From Chloroflexota bacterium (lineage in GTDB: Bacteria; Chloroflexota; UBA6077; CF-72), in assembly GCA_019242065.1 (NCBI GenBank), contig JAFAWJ010000013.1, positions 1 through 15,786 of the forward strand: DNA of 15,786 nt. The letters are read 5' to 3'. The position numbers were made by a program, and so were the translations under genes. The notes below the pieces were generated by a model. It was given only the letters and a program-made list of their open reading frames with translations, ran no database searches and was not told the origin of the DNA. Below, piece by piece: positions 7,795 through 15,300 of this stretch; within the stretch, counting starts at the first letter, position 1, and each line of letters opens with the position of its first letter.

Positions 7795-8735
7795 CGTCGA
7801 GCTACGCGTGGTGGGAGCGCCACGGCCCGCGGCTGCCGTCCCACGGGATCAAAGCGCAGACGCAGCGCGGCGCTTTCGCGCGGTCGTGGTGGGCAAGCCG
7901 CTGGATCGCGGCGCTGGAGCGCCTGGTGAACCCGGGCAGACTGGCGCGCGGCCGCACCTACGCGCGCGCCGGCCAGGTGGTGTCCATGGACGTCACCCGC
8001 GATGGAGTCCACGCCGTCGTTCAGGGCAGTCGGCCAGAGCCCTACCAGGTGCACATCAGGTTCAAGCAGCTCACCGACGCCGAGTGGGAGCGGGTCGTCG
8101 ACGCCATGTCCGCCGAGGCCCTGTTCGCCGCGCGCCTGCTCAGTGGCGAGATGCCCGAGCAGATCGAGGACGTCTTTGCGTCGGTCGGCACCAGTCTGCT
8201 GCCGGCCGAACGCGACGACATGGTCACTACATGCTCGTGCCCCGACCAGGCCAACCCGTGCAAGCACATCGCCGCGGTCCACTATCTGCTCGGCGAGCGC
8301 TTCGACGAGGATCCGTTTCTCATGTTCCTGCTGCGCGGCCGCTCGCAGGACGAGATCGTCGCCGCGTTACGCGCGCGGCGCGCCGGCCCGGAAGCTGAAG
8401 GGGGTTCCGAAACCGAGCCGGCCGCGGAGGTCGATATGGCGACCTTTTGGACCGGCCCGCCGCAGACAGAGGAGGTCGCCCTGCACTTTGCGCTGCCTGA
8501 GTCAGACGCGCTGGCGGTCAAGCGGCTCGGTCCGCCGCCGTTTGTCCGCAGCCAGGCGGCGTTCGGCACCGTCATGGAGCGGCTGTATCAGCAGATCGGC
8601 GAGTACGCGCTCGGGCTGGCGCTGGGGGAGGCGGACCTGGGCGCGGGCCAGGCGTTGCGCGCGTCGGGCTTGTCCGAGTCCAGTGGCGAGCAAGCGGCGT
8701 CTGAGCCGGGCGGTGATCGCCTGGAAGGACGTTGA
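7791..8735 (+). CDS. SWIM zinc-finger protein
   Basis: 314 residues from a GTG at 7791 that overlaps the SNF2 stop (GTGA), so translation is probably coupled. The longer open frame further upstream lies in the helicase gene and is not coding. The N-terminus (SYAWWERHGPR, then FARSWWASRWIAALERL) is typical of bacterial SWIM proteins. The SWIM zinc-binding motif CxCx6CxH is at C148, C150, C157 and H159 (CSCPDQANPCKH), followed by IAAVHYLLGERFDEDPFLMF. SWIM domains bind nucleic acid or protein. After about residue 200 the protein is less conserved; a segment around PPPFVRSQAAF recurs as a helical region. Its job is probably to partner the SNF2 helicase, but no biochemical role is known to me. 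Confidence 0.9.
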   Translation: MTSSYAWWERHGPRLPSHGIKAQTQRGAFARSWWASRWIAALERLVNPGRLARGRTYARAGQVVSMDVTRDGVHAVVQGSRPEPYQVHIRFKQLTDAEWERVVDAMSAEALFAARLLSGEMPEQIEDVFASVGTSLLPAERDDMVTTCSCPDQANPCKHIAAVHYLLGERFDEDPFLMFLLRGRSQDEIVAALRARRAGPEAEGGSETEPAAEVDMATFWTGPPQTEEVALHFALPESDALAVKRLGPPPFVRSQAAFGTVMERLYQQIGEYALGLALGEADLGAGQALRASGLSESSGEQAASEPGGDRLEGR

Positions 8736-8749
8736 AGAAGGACGTTGAA
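8724..8749 (+). repeat. 13-bp tandem duplication over the SWIM stop codon
   Basis: GAAGGACGTTGAA occurs at 8724-8736 and again at 8737-8749; a diverged third copy (tacgttaagg) follows. The first copy contains the TGA stop of the SWIM gene (8733-8735). The last part provides the AAGG ribosome site of rph. Probably replication slippage. Confidence 0.7.
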
Positions 8750-8764
8750 GTACGTTAAGGCGCG

Positions 8765-9523
8765 ATGACGGAGTCCGCCACACGCGCCGACGGCCGCTCC
8801 GCGGAGCAGCTGCGACCAGTCAGCATCGAACCGCGCTTTCTGACGGCGACGCCCGCCTCGTGCATGATTCGCATGGGCCAGACCTGGGTGCTGTGCACCG
8901 CCGCCGTCGACGAGCAGGTTCCGGGGTTCCTGCAGGGACGCGGCCAGGGCTGGGTCACCAGCGAGTACGCGATGATCCCGCCCTCGAGTCCGCAGCGCAT
9001 CCCATGGAATCGGGGGATCAGCGGTGGCCGTCAGCAGGAGATCAGTCGATTGATCGGCCGCGGCCTGCGCGCCGCGATCGACCTCAAGCGGCTCGGCGAG
9101 CGGCAGATCATGCTCGACTGCACCGTCATACAGGCGGACGGCGGGACGCGGACGGCGGGGGTCACCGGCGCGTACGTGGCGCTGGCGCTGGCGATTCATG
9201 ATCTGCTGGCGGCGGGCAAGCTGCAGCGCAGTCCGCTGGTGACGCCGGTGGCGGCGGTCAGCGTCGGGCTGGTGCGCGGCAAGCGGTTGCTGGATCTCGC
9301 CTACGTGGAGGATTCGATCGCCGACGCGGATGTCAACGTGATCCAGACGCGCGCGGGCGACCTGGTGGAGGTGCAGGGGACGGCCGAGGGCGCAGCCTTC
9401 CCCCGTGAACAGCTGGATCGGCTGCTCGACATGGCGAGTGCGGGGAACACCGAGCTGTTCAAAGCCCAGGAGTCCGCCCTGCGCCAGGTGCTGACCGCCG
9501 ACGAGCTCGCCGCCGTTAGCTGA
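8765..9523 (+). CDS. rph: Ribonuclease PH
   Basis: 252 residues, close to the 238 of E. coli RNase PH. A phosphate-dependent 3'-5' exoribonuclease that trims tRNA 3' ends, cytoplasmic and hexameric. Visible hallmarks: RADGRSAEQLRPVSIEP at the N-terminus, GQGWVTSEYAM, GRQQEISRLIGRGLRAAIDL, the signature DCTVIQADGGTRTAGVTGAY with the phosphate-binding Thr-Arg, PVAAVSVGLVRGK, and the metal-site motif DLAYVEDSIADADVNV with its two conserved Asp. VQGTAEGAAFPREQLDRLL closes the fold. The segment after SEYAM (PPSSPQRIPWNRGISGGRQ) differs from the usual STHxRxxRE pattern of the family. ATG at 8765 has AAGG 5 nt upstream. Intergenic spacing to the SWIM gene is 29 nt, so it may belong to that operon. 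Confidence 0.96.
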   Translation: MTESATRADGRSAEQLRPVSIEPRFLTATPASCMIRMGQTWVLCTAAVDEQVPGFLQGRGQGWVTSEYAMIPPSSPQRIPWNRGISGGRQQEISRLIGRGLRAAIDLKRLGERQIMLDCTVIQADGGTRTAGVTGAYVALALAIHDLLAAGKLQRSPLVTPVAAVSVGLVRGKRLLDLAYVEDSIADADVNVIQTRAGDLVEVQGTAEGAAFPREQLDRLLDMASAGNTELFKAQESALRQVLTADELAAVS

Positions 9524-9570
9524 TACACGACTGAGCGCCAGCCGTTGCATCGCGACGCGCTGCCGCTGCC

Positions 9571-9576
9571 TACAGT
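9571..9576 (+). promoter_or_regulatory. -10 box placed for a leaderless rhomboid mRNA
   Basis: TACAGT ends 6 nt before the GTG at 9583, the spacing expected between a -10 box and the transcription start, so transcription could begin at the start codon. No ribosome site lies upstream. A TTGCAT at 9545-9550 is 20 nt away, too far to be a good -35. Confidence 0.45.
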
Positions 9577-9582
9577 GGATGG

Positions 9583-10587
9583 GTGATCCCCCTCGGCGAT
9601 AGCGTCGGCGGCGGGCGACGACCAATGGTCACCCTCGCCCTGATCGCCGCCTGCGCCCTCGTCTTCGCCTTCGAGCTCACCCTGCGCGCCGCGGCCCTCG
9701 ATCAGTTCGTCCAGACCTGGGGCGCCGTCCCGCACCTGGTCCTGTCCGCCCTGGCCTGGAGCGCGCCCTCGCATCTCGCCCTGCTCACGCTCGTCACCAG
9801 CCAGTTCGTCCACGCCGGCTTCCTGCACCTGGGCGGCAACATGCTGTTCCTGTGGGTCTTCGGCCGGGCCGTCGAGGATCGCCTCGGCTCGGCGCTGTAC
9901 CTGGTGTTCTACCTGGCGGCCGGCTGCCTGGCCGGCCTGGTCCAGTGCATCGTCTCGCCCGCCGACGGCGAGCCGCTCATCGGCGCCAGCGGCGCGATCG
10001 CCGGCGTCCTTGGTCTGTATTTCGTTAGTTATCCAACCGCCTGGACGCGCGTCCTGGTGCCGATCCTCTTCTTTTTCTGGGCCTTCGACTTGCCCGCCGT
10101 GCTGGTCCTGGCGTTCTGGTTCGCCAGCCAGTTCTTCATCGGCGTGGCGGCGATCACCCACGCCAGTCGAGCGACATCCGGCGACGTGGCCGTCTGGGCA
10201 CACGTCGGCGGCTTCGTCTTTGGCGCGATCGTCGCCTTCGCGGTGTCGCTGCGATCCTCGCCAGGCGGCTGGCCAACTCAGGCGGTGCGTCAGCGCGACG
10301 ACGCGCCCGGTCCGGCGCGTCTGGTCGCCTCGATCGCCGACCTGGCCGCCGTCCTGCTGGCGGCGCGGCTCGTGGTCAGCTTCTTCGGCCTGGTCGCCGG
10401 TCGATCGCCAGTGGCGACGTACGCCGCGCCGATCGTGTCGGTGACCCAGCCGGTCGTCGCGCCGTTCCAGGGCTTTCTGCCCACCCTGCGGGTCATGGGC
10501 GGCGTGCTGGAGACGTACACGCTGGCCGCGATGCTGGGGGTCTACCTGCTGGCTGGACTCATCGGTCAGGTCTTCGTGAAGAAGTGA
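9583..10587 (+). CDS. Rhomboid intramembrane serine protease fused to a YggT-like domain
   Basis: 334 residues from a GTG at 9583; MIPLGDSV is the usual beginning of this rhomboid group. Membrane helices: TLALIAACALVFAFEL, HLGGNMLFLWVFGRAVED, YLVFYLAAGCLAGLVQC, and others. The catalytic dyad is intact: Ser136 in GASGAIAGV and His207 in AHVGGFVFG. Rhomboids cut substrate proteins within the membrane. Residues 247-334 continue with two further hydrophobic helices around TQPVVAPFQGFLP, closely like the TTPLVAPFLGLFG motif of the YggT protein at 3990-4532, and then VLETYTLAAMLGVYLLAGLIGQVF. I read this as a YggT-like fusion, joined through a polar linker (RQRDDAPGP). The stop overlaps the PHP gene by 4 nt. 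Confidence 0.9.
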   Translation: MIPLGDSVGGGRRPMVTLALIAACALVFAFELTLRAAALDQFVQTWGAVPHLVLSALAWSAPSHLALLTLVTSQFVHAGFLHLGGNMLFLWVFGRAVEDRLGSALYLVFYLAAGCLAGLVQCIVSPADGEPLIGASGAIAGVLGLYFVSYPTAWTRVLVPILFFFWAFDLPAVLVLAFWFASQFFIGVAAITHASRATSGDVAVWAHVGGFVFGAIVAFAVSLRSSPGGWPTQAVRQRDDAPGPARLVASIADLAAVLLAARLVVSFFGLVAGRSPVATYAAPIVSVTQPVVAPFQGFLPTLRVMGGVLETYTLAAMLGVYLLAGLIGQVFVKK

Positions 10588-11330
10588 GGTACGGTGTAGC
10601 TGGTTTGCACTCGACCGGCAGCGCCGACCTGCATCTGCACACACTCGCCTCGGACGGGCTGATCAGCGCGCGCGACCTGGTCGACCACATCGAGGCGCGG
10701 ACAGCCCTGGATGTCATGGCCGTGACCGACCACGACGAGACGTCGGCGGCGCTGGAGGCGCGAGAATGGGCGGCGCGGCGCGGCTACCGCGTGCAGGTGA
10801 TTCCGGGTGTCGAAGTGACGACCCGTGATGGGCATCTGCTGGCGCTGTTTGTCGAGGAGCGGCCGCCGGCCTTGTGGAGCGTGCAGCGGACGGCGGAGTG
10901 GGTCGTGCGGCGCGGGGGCCTGTGCCTGGCGCCGCATCCCCTGACGCGCTGGACGCATTCGCTCCATGCGCGGGCACTGGGGCGGGCGATCGAGGCGGGC
11001 TTGCTGGCCGGGGTGGAGGTGCTGAATTCGAGCCTGGCGGGGCGTGGGTCGCGCCCGCACGCGCTGGCGCTGGCGCGCGAGCACGCTCTGGCGCAGGTGG
11101 GCGGCTCAGATGCGCACATGGTGGCGATGATTGGCCTGGCGCGCACGCGCTTTGCGGGCCGCACACCCGAGGAGCTGCGCGCGGCGCTGGAGGCGCGGAC
11201 GACGTGGGCGGAAGGTCGCTTCGCGACGCCCGGCGAGATGGCGGCCGAAGCCATCCCACAACTGACGCGCGCGCTCGTCCAACTCCCCCTGCGTCGCGTA
11301 GCCCGCTTCGTCCGCGCTCACGCGGGCTAG
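10584..11330 (+). CDS. PHP-domain metal-dependent phosphoesterase (TrpH/YciV-like)
   Basis: 248 residues from a GTG at 10584, inside the rhomboid stop (GTGA), so coupled translation is likely. The PHP metal-binding motifs are all present: DLHLHTLASDG (H17, H19, D24), TDHDE (D49, H50, D51), GVEVTT (E77), APHP (H118) and GSDAH (D176, H178). This is the trinuclear metal site of the PHP family, which hydrolyses phosphate esters. TrpH-type members act on 3',5'-nucleoside bisphosphates or 5'-RNA ends; the substrate here cannot be fixed from sequence. The remaining C-terminus (TRALVQLPLRRVARFVRAH) is a basic helix. Length is typical for a single-domain PHP phosphoesterase. Confidence 0.92.
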   Translation: MRYGVAGLHSTGSADLHLHTLASDGLISARDLVDHIEARTALDVMAVTDHDETSAALEAREWAARRGYRVQVIPGVEVTTRDGHLLALFVEERPPALWSVQRTAEWVVRRGGLCLAPHPLTRWTHSLHARALGRAIEAGLLAGVEVLNSSLAGRGSRPHALALAREHALAQVGGSDAHMVAMIGLARTRFAGRTPEELRAALEARTTWAEGRFATPGEMAAEAIPQLTRALVQLPLRRVARFVRAHAG

Positions 11331-11363
11331 GATCCGTCACGTTTCTGGCGTAAGCGTCGGATC
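11331..11363. other. Inverted repeat after the PHP gene
   Basis: GATCCG (11331-11336) and CGGATC (11358-11363) form a perfect 6-bp stem starting at the base after the PHP stop; ACG/CGT inside can add 3 bp. No T-run follows, so it is at most a weak terminator. A second stem, GCGCA-gcct-TGCGC (11366-11379), ends immediately before the next -10 box. Confidence 0.4.
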
Positions 11364-11379
11364 ATGCGCAGCCTTGCGC

Positions 11380-11385
11380 TAAGAT
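11380..11385 (+). promoter_or_regulatory. -10 box placed for a leaderless mRNA
   Basis: TAAGAT (five of six bases of TATAAT) ends 7 nt before the ATG at 11393, so transcription would start at or next to the start codon. No Shine-Dalgarno is visible in the 7 nt. The stem GCGCA/TGCGC directly upstream could be a regulator site. No clear -35 is seen. Confidence 0.5.
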
Positions 11386-11392
11386 CCCGGCG

Positions 11393-12178
11393 ATGACTGA
11401 AGCTCCGGGCGGGAGTGCAGGATTCGGCCACGGCTCGGATCCTGAAGAGCATGAGGCCCTCCTTCGCCGAATCCGTGAGTTTCTGAGGCACGGCGCAGCC
11501 GCGGAGGCCGGCGTGGAGGAGTGGGGCGAGTTCGCCGCGCAATTGCGGTTTTTGCGCGAGGAGCTGCCCCCCGAGGAACGCAGCGCGCTCCTGGAACGCT
11601 GGGACCGCGTCCTGCTGCGCGCCCTGCCAGACCTGCAGTTGCCAACCGATCAGCGCGAGAACGTGCTGCTCGCGCTCGAGGCCGCCGCGGCTGAAGGCGC
11701 TGCCTGGGCAGCCCTCGAAGATCGCGCGCCGCCCGAGCAGCCCTCGGGCGTCGCCCCGGTGCTGCGCCCATCGGTCTGGACGCTCGACTGGGAATCGGCC
11801 GGTGGCGCCGACGAAGAGACCGACCATCGCGAAGACGAGGCCCTGGTCCTCACCGCCGCCGACGTCCGCACCGAAGCACGCTTCGTGCTGGCCGATCGCC
11901 TGGTGCTGGCGCACCTGGCCGCCGACGTGCGGGGGCTCCTGGCCGAGGGTCAGAACGTGCCGACCTTCCCAGACGCCGAGCAGCCCACCGGCCTGCCGTC
12001 GCTGCGTGTCGACGCCGAAGCTGGCTTCGCGTGTACGGGCTTCTCGATCCGCGGCCTGCCAGCGATCGGCATCCAGTCGTCGCGCAACGATCCGCCGCTG
12101 GCGTTCCTGGTCCTCGACGCCGACCAGCTCGGCGAGCTCCTCGACCGGGCGCGCGAGCTGCTCGGCACCAGCGCTTGA
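11393..12178 (+). CDS. Hypothetical acidic protein, family not recognised
   Basis: 261 residues, not recognised. GC-rich third codon positions in this frame support coding, as does a -10 box just upstream. Residues 18-90 are charged and helical (EEHEALLRRIREFLRHG, EEWGEFAAQLRFLREELPPE, LERWDRVLLRALPDL). A low-complexity acidic linker follows (ESAGGADEETDHREDEA, about 140-150). The last 100 residues mix helix and strand (FVLADRLVLAHLAADVRGLL, GFSIRGLPAIGIQSS, LAFLVLDADQLGELLDRA). There is no signal peptide, membrane segment, metal motif or catalytic signature. Net charge is strongly negative, with few lysines. It has its own promoter and the helicase gene begins 160 nt downstream with another, so it need not share its function. 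Long open frames on the opposite strand here are antisense shadows. Confidence 0.7.
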   Translation: MTEAPGGSAGFGHGSDPEEHEALLRRIREFLRHGAAAEAGVEEWGEFAAQLRFLREELPPEERSALLERWDRVLLRALPDLQLPTDQRENVLLALEAAAAEGAAWAALEDRAPPEQPSGVAPVLRPSVWTLDWESAGGADEETDHREDEALVLTAADVRTEARFVLADRLVLAHLAADVRGLLAEGQNVPTFPDAEQPTGLPSLRVDAEAGFACTGFSIRGLPAIGIQSSRNDPPLAFLVLDADQLGELLDRARELLGTSA

Positions 12179-12220
12179 AAAGACAAACGAACGTTTTTTC
12201 GTGATTCTGCCGCGACGTTG

Positions 12221-12226
12221 TATACT
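12221..12226 (+). promoter_or_regulatory. Strong -10 box of the SF1 helicase gene
   Basis: TATACT, preceded by TTG, lies in an AT-richer stretch that includes six or more T at about 12194-12199. The -35 is poor: TTCGTG (12198-12203) at 17 nt. Transcription would start near 12233, leaving a leader of about 106 nt before the GTG at 12339. Confidence 0.55.
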
Positions 12227-12274
12227 CACCGTTGACCATTCCATTCGCGCCTGAGACGTCCTCGCGGCGTTGAG

Positions 12275-12326
12275 CCTGAGATGCCTCAGGTGCGCGGTAC
12301 TCGAGCCCTGATAGCCCGCCTGTACC
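12275..12326 (+). other. Possible structured 5' leader of the SF1 helicase mRNA
   Basis: Within the predicted leader, CCTGAG-atgc-CTCAGG (12275-12290) is a perfect 6-bp hairpin with a 4-nt loop, and GGTAC (12296-12300) pairs with GTACC (12322-12326). The second stem ends 12 nt before the start codon. It matches no riboswitch or leader class I know and may simply be GC-rich chance pairing. In the 160-nt gap 12179-12338 I see no gene. Confidence 0.3.
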
Positions 12327-12338
12327 GACTGGGGGACC

Positions 12339-15300
12339 GTGCCAACCGATCGTCGTAGACGACGGTTCAGACGGCCTGGCACCGGTCGCTGGTTCACCGA
12401 GACGGTTCCTTCGCTTCGGATTGAACTTGCGGCTCAAGTTCGCGCGACGTTGACCGCCTGGATGCGGCTCTACGGCGAGGCGAACGACGTGCCCGGTCTG
12501 GCTACTGGACCGATCGAAACTCGCTTCGCCCGCCTTCGCGAGAATACCGCCGCGGACACACTTGTCGTGTGGACCACGCCAACTCGCTGGGCCGCTGGTG
12601 AAGGTTTGTCGCTGCGCTTCCCGCAGCTCCACCTCGAGTTCGGCTGCACGCTCAGCGACGGCCACCTGATCGCCAACAAAGTCGCCCAGGTGACCGAAGA
12701 TGCCCGTCCGCCCGACCGAGAGCCTGGCGCGGTCGGCGTCGTCGTCCACCCCGAGCGCGTGCCGTTGCCGCCTGAGGATCAACCGGTCACCGATACAGAC
12801 GTCGGCGTCGAGATGCTCGAGCGCCATTTTGCCCAGCTGGCGGGCAAGCGCTGGAGCGGATTCGCGGCCCCGCTGCGCGCGGCCCTGGAGGCTGAGGCCG
12901 AGGAAGACGAGGCGCGCACCCAACGCTTGACCGTCCCCTTCCAGGATGGCGCGCTGAGCCATGGTGGCGAAGAGGACGTCTGGCGGCTCAAAGGTATCGC
13001 GGTCGAAGCGCTGCGCCAGCTGGACGACGGCGAGTGGCTCGAGATCCTGGACGATCAGGGCCGTTCGCGGACAAGTGCGCGGGTGATCGATACGCATCCA
13101 GGCGCGGGCACCCTGGTCGTCGGCGTACGCACGGCGTCCGATCCGCCGCACAGTGGCTACGTCCGACCTCGTTCGCGGCGCAAGATCCTGGAGCAGAAGC
13201 GCGCGTTGTTGGACGAACTGGCCAGTCCGACGGGCAGCCTGCCCAATCTGGTGCGTCTGGTGGCGGCGCCCGCGTCGATGCCGACCCCGCGCCAGGTGCG
13301 GCCTGAGCGCTTCGTCAATTCGGCCGTGGCGCGCAATCGCAGTCAGGCGCGTGCGGTATCGCTGGCGCTGGGGCTCGAGGATGGCGAGGCGCTGTTGATC
13401 CAGGGGCCGCCGGGCACGGGCAAGTCGACCACGGCGGCGGAGATCGACATTCAGCTGATCCTGCGCGACCCGGGCGTGCGCATCCTGGTCTGCTCTCACT
13501 CCAACCACGGCACCGACAACATGTTGATGAAGGTCCTGCCCTTCCTCGACGATGCCGCCGACCGCATCGCCCGCATCGGCTTCTACGAACGCATCGCACG
13601 CGAAGCGCGCCCCTTCTACGCGGCCGCCGACGCCGACCTGGGCGATCGCAACGTCATCTTCACCACCATCGACGCGCTGGTTCTCCAGGACATCGCCGGG
13701 GCGCGCGTGTACGACTACGTCATCCTCGACGAAGCCAACCGCGCGGGTGTGCTCGACTCGTTGCTGGCGCTGGCCCGCGGCAAGCGCATGATCCTCGTCG
13801 GCGATCCGATGCAGCTGCAACCCGTGATGTCCGAAGCGGAGCAGCAGATCGTCGCCGCCAGCAACCAGCAGAACGGCACCGGCGCTCGTCACGGCCGACA
13901 TGCGGGCCGCAATCAGCTGGTGGGCGTGGCCCAACCCGGCGCCAATAACGTCATCGGCAAGAGCCTGTTCGCCTGGATCCAGGAGCGCCACTTCGCGCCT
14001 GGCGCCGCGGTGCTGCTCGATCAGCAGAACCGCATGCACCCCGCGATTGGCGAGCTGGTGTCGCGTGTGTTCTATTCCAACCGCGTACGGACCGGTCCGG
14101 CCGCTCCGCGCCGTGGGACCGGGTTGCCCGCGTTCCCATCGCCGGTCACGTGGGTGGATACGCGTTCACTGCGCGGCAACGTCGAATCGCGCGCGGGCGG
14201 TACGTCGCTGTTCAACGTGGCGGAAGCGCGCCTGGTGACCAGCATCACGCGCAATCTGGCCAGCCAGGCGCCTCCCAATCTGACCATCGGCGTGATCACC
14301 GCCTACGCCGAACAGCGCGACCTGTTGCGGCGTCTGATGGGCCCGCACGACTGGCCGCCTGACCGTGCGCTCGAGATTGACACGGTCGACGCCTTTGAAG
14401 GCCGTGAAAAGGACATTATCGTCCTGTCGCTGGTGCGCGCGAACCGGCGTCGAGACATCGGCTTTTTGCGGCTCGAACAGCGCTTGAACGTGGCGATCTC
14501 CCGCTCACGTCGCTTGCTGATCATCGTCGGCGACACGTCGACCCTGCGCCAGGGGTACTTCCATCACCTGGTGGCCACCTGCCAACAGGTGGGGCAGATC
14601 ATTCCGGCACCCAAGCTGATCGGCATGTTCCTGAGTCGCGGTCGGCGGCGCCAGGAGCGCGAGGAGCATCGCCGCGAGGTCGCGGCCGAAGAGGCAGCCG
14701 CCAGTGCGGACGGTGAGGTGGTAACCACCGAAGCCGGGGTGACGGTCGAGGGTGGGGTCGCGCCGGTGAGCACCGCGGGACAGGAGTCGCACGGCGCCGG
14801 TGCGGGTGGCTCGCGTCGGCGGCGCAGACGCGCGTGGGAGCGTCGCCGCGAGCGCCTGCGGGCAATGCACGAGCAGGCCGCTTCGGCGGAAGACGTGGCG
14901 CCGTCGGATGAAAGCGTCGACAGCGTCGCGCCTGAGGTGCCCTCCGCACCCTCTGAAGAAGAAGATGTAACAGGTCCGGTGGTGCGACCGCGCCGACCGC
15001 GACGCCGGCGTGAGCCGTCCGTAGCGCTCGAGGTCGCCGCCGAAACCGAGGCCGAGCCTGAAGTCGAACCTGAACCCGAGCCAGTCAAGCCCAGGCGGAC
15101 GCGCACGCGCAAGGTTGCGGAGCCCGTGACGCAACTCGAGTTGCTGACGGAATCCGAGCCCGCGGAAGTTACGCCTCCGACGCCACGGCGGCGTACTCGA
15201 GCGAAGGCCCTGCCGCCGGTCGAGCCCGTGGTGAACGAGGAGATCGTCGAGGTCAAACCTGTTCGACGAGCCCGCGCGAAGAAGATCGAGGTCGTGGAGC

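Noticed and set aside
12187..12203. Intrinsic terminator at the T-run after the hypothetical gene
   Set aside because: The potential stem (ACGAA/TTCGT) is only 5 bp and the T-run lies in its loop rather than after it.
11327..12397. Minus-strand open frame of 356 codons over the hypothetical gene
   Set aside because: The plus-strand frame has a promoter at the right distance and a more protein-like composition; the minus frame runs across the helicase promoter.
11850..14039. Minus-strand open frame of 729 codons across the hypothetical and helicase genes
   Set aside because: It spans two plus-strand genes and a promoter, and lies over the Walker A and B motifs.
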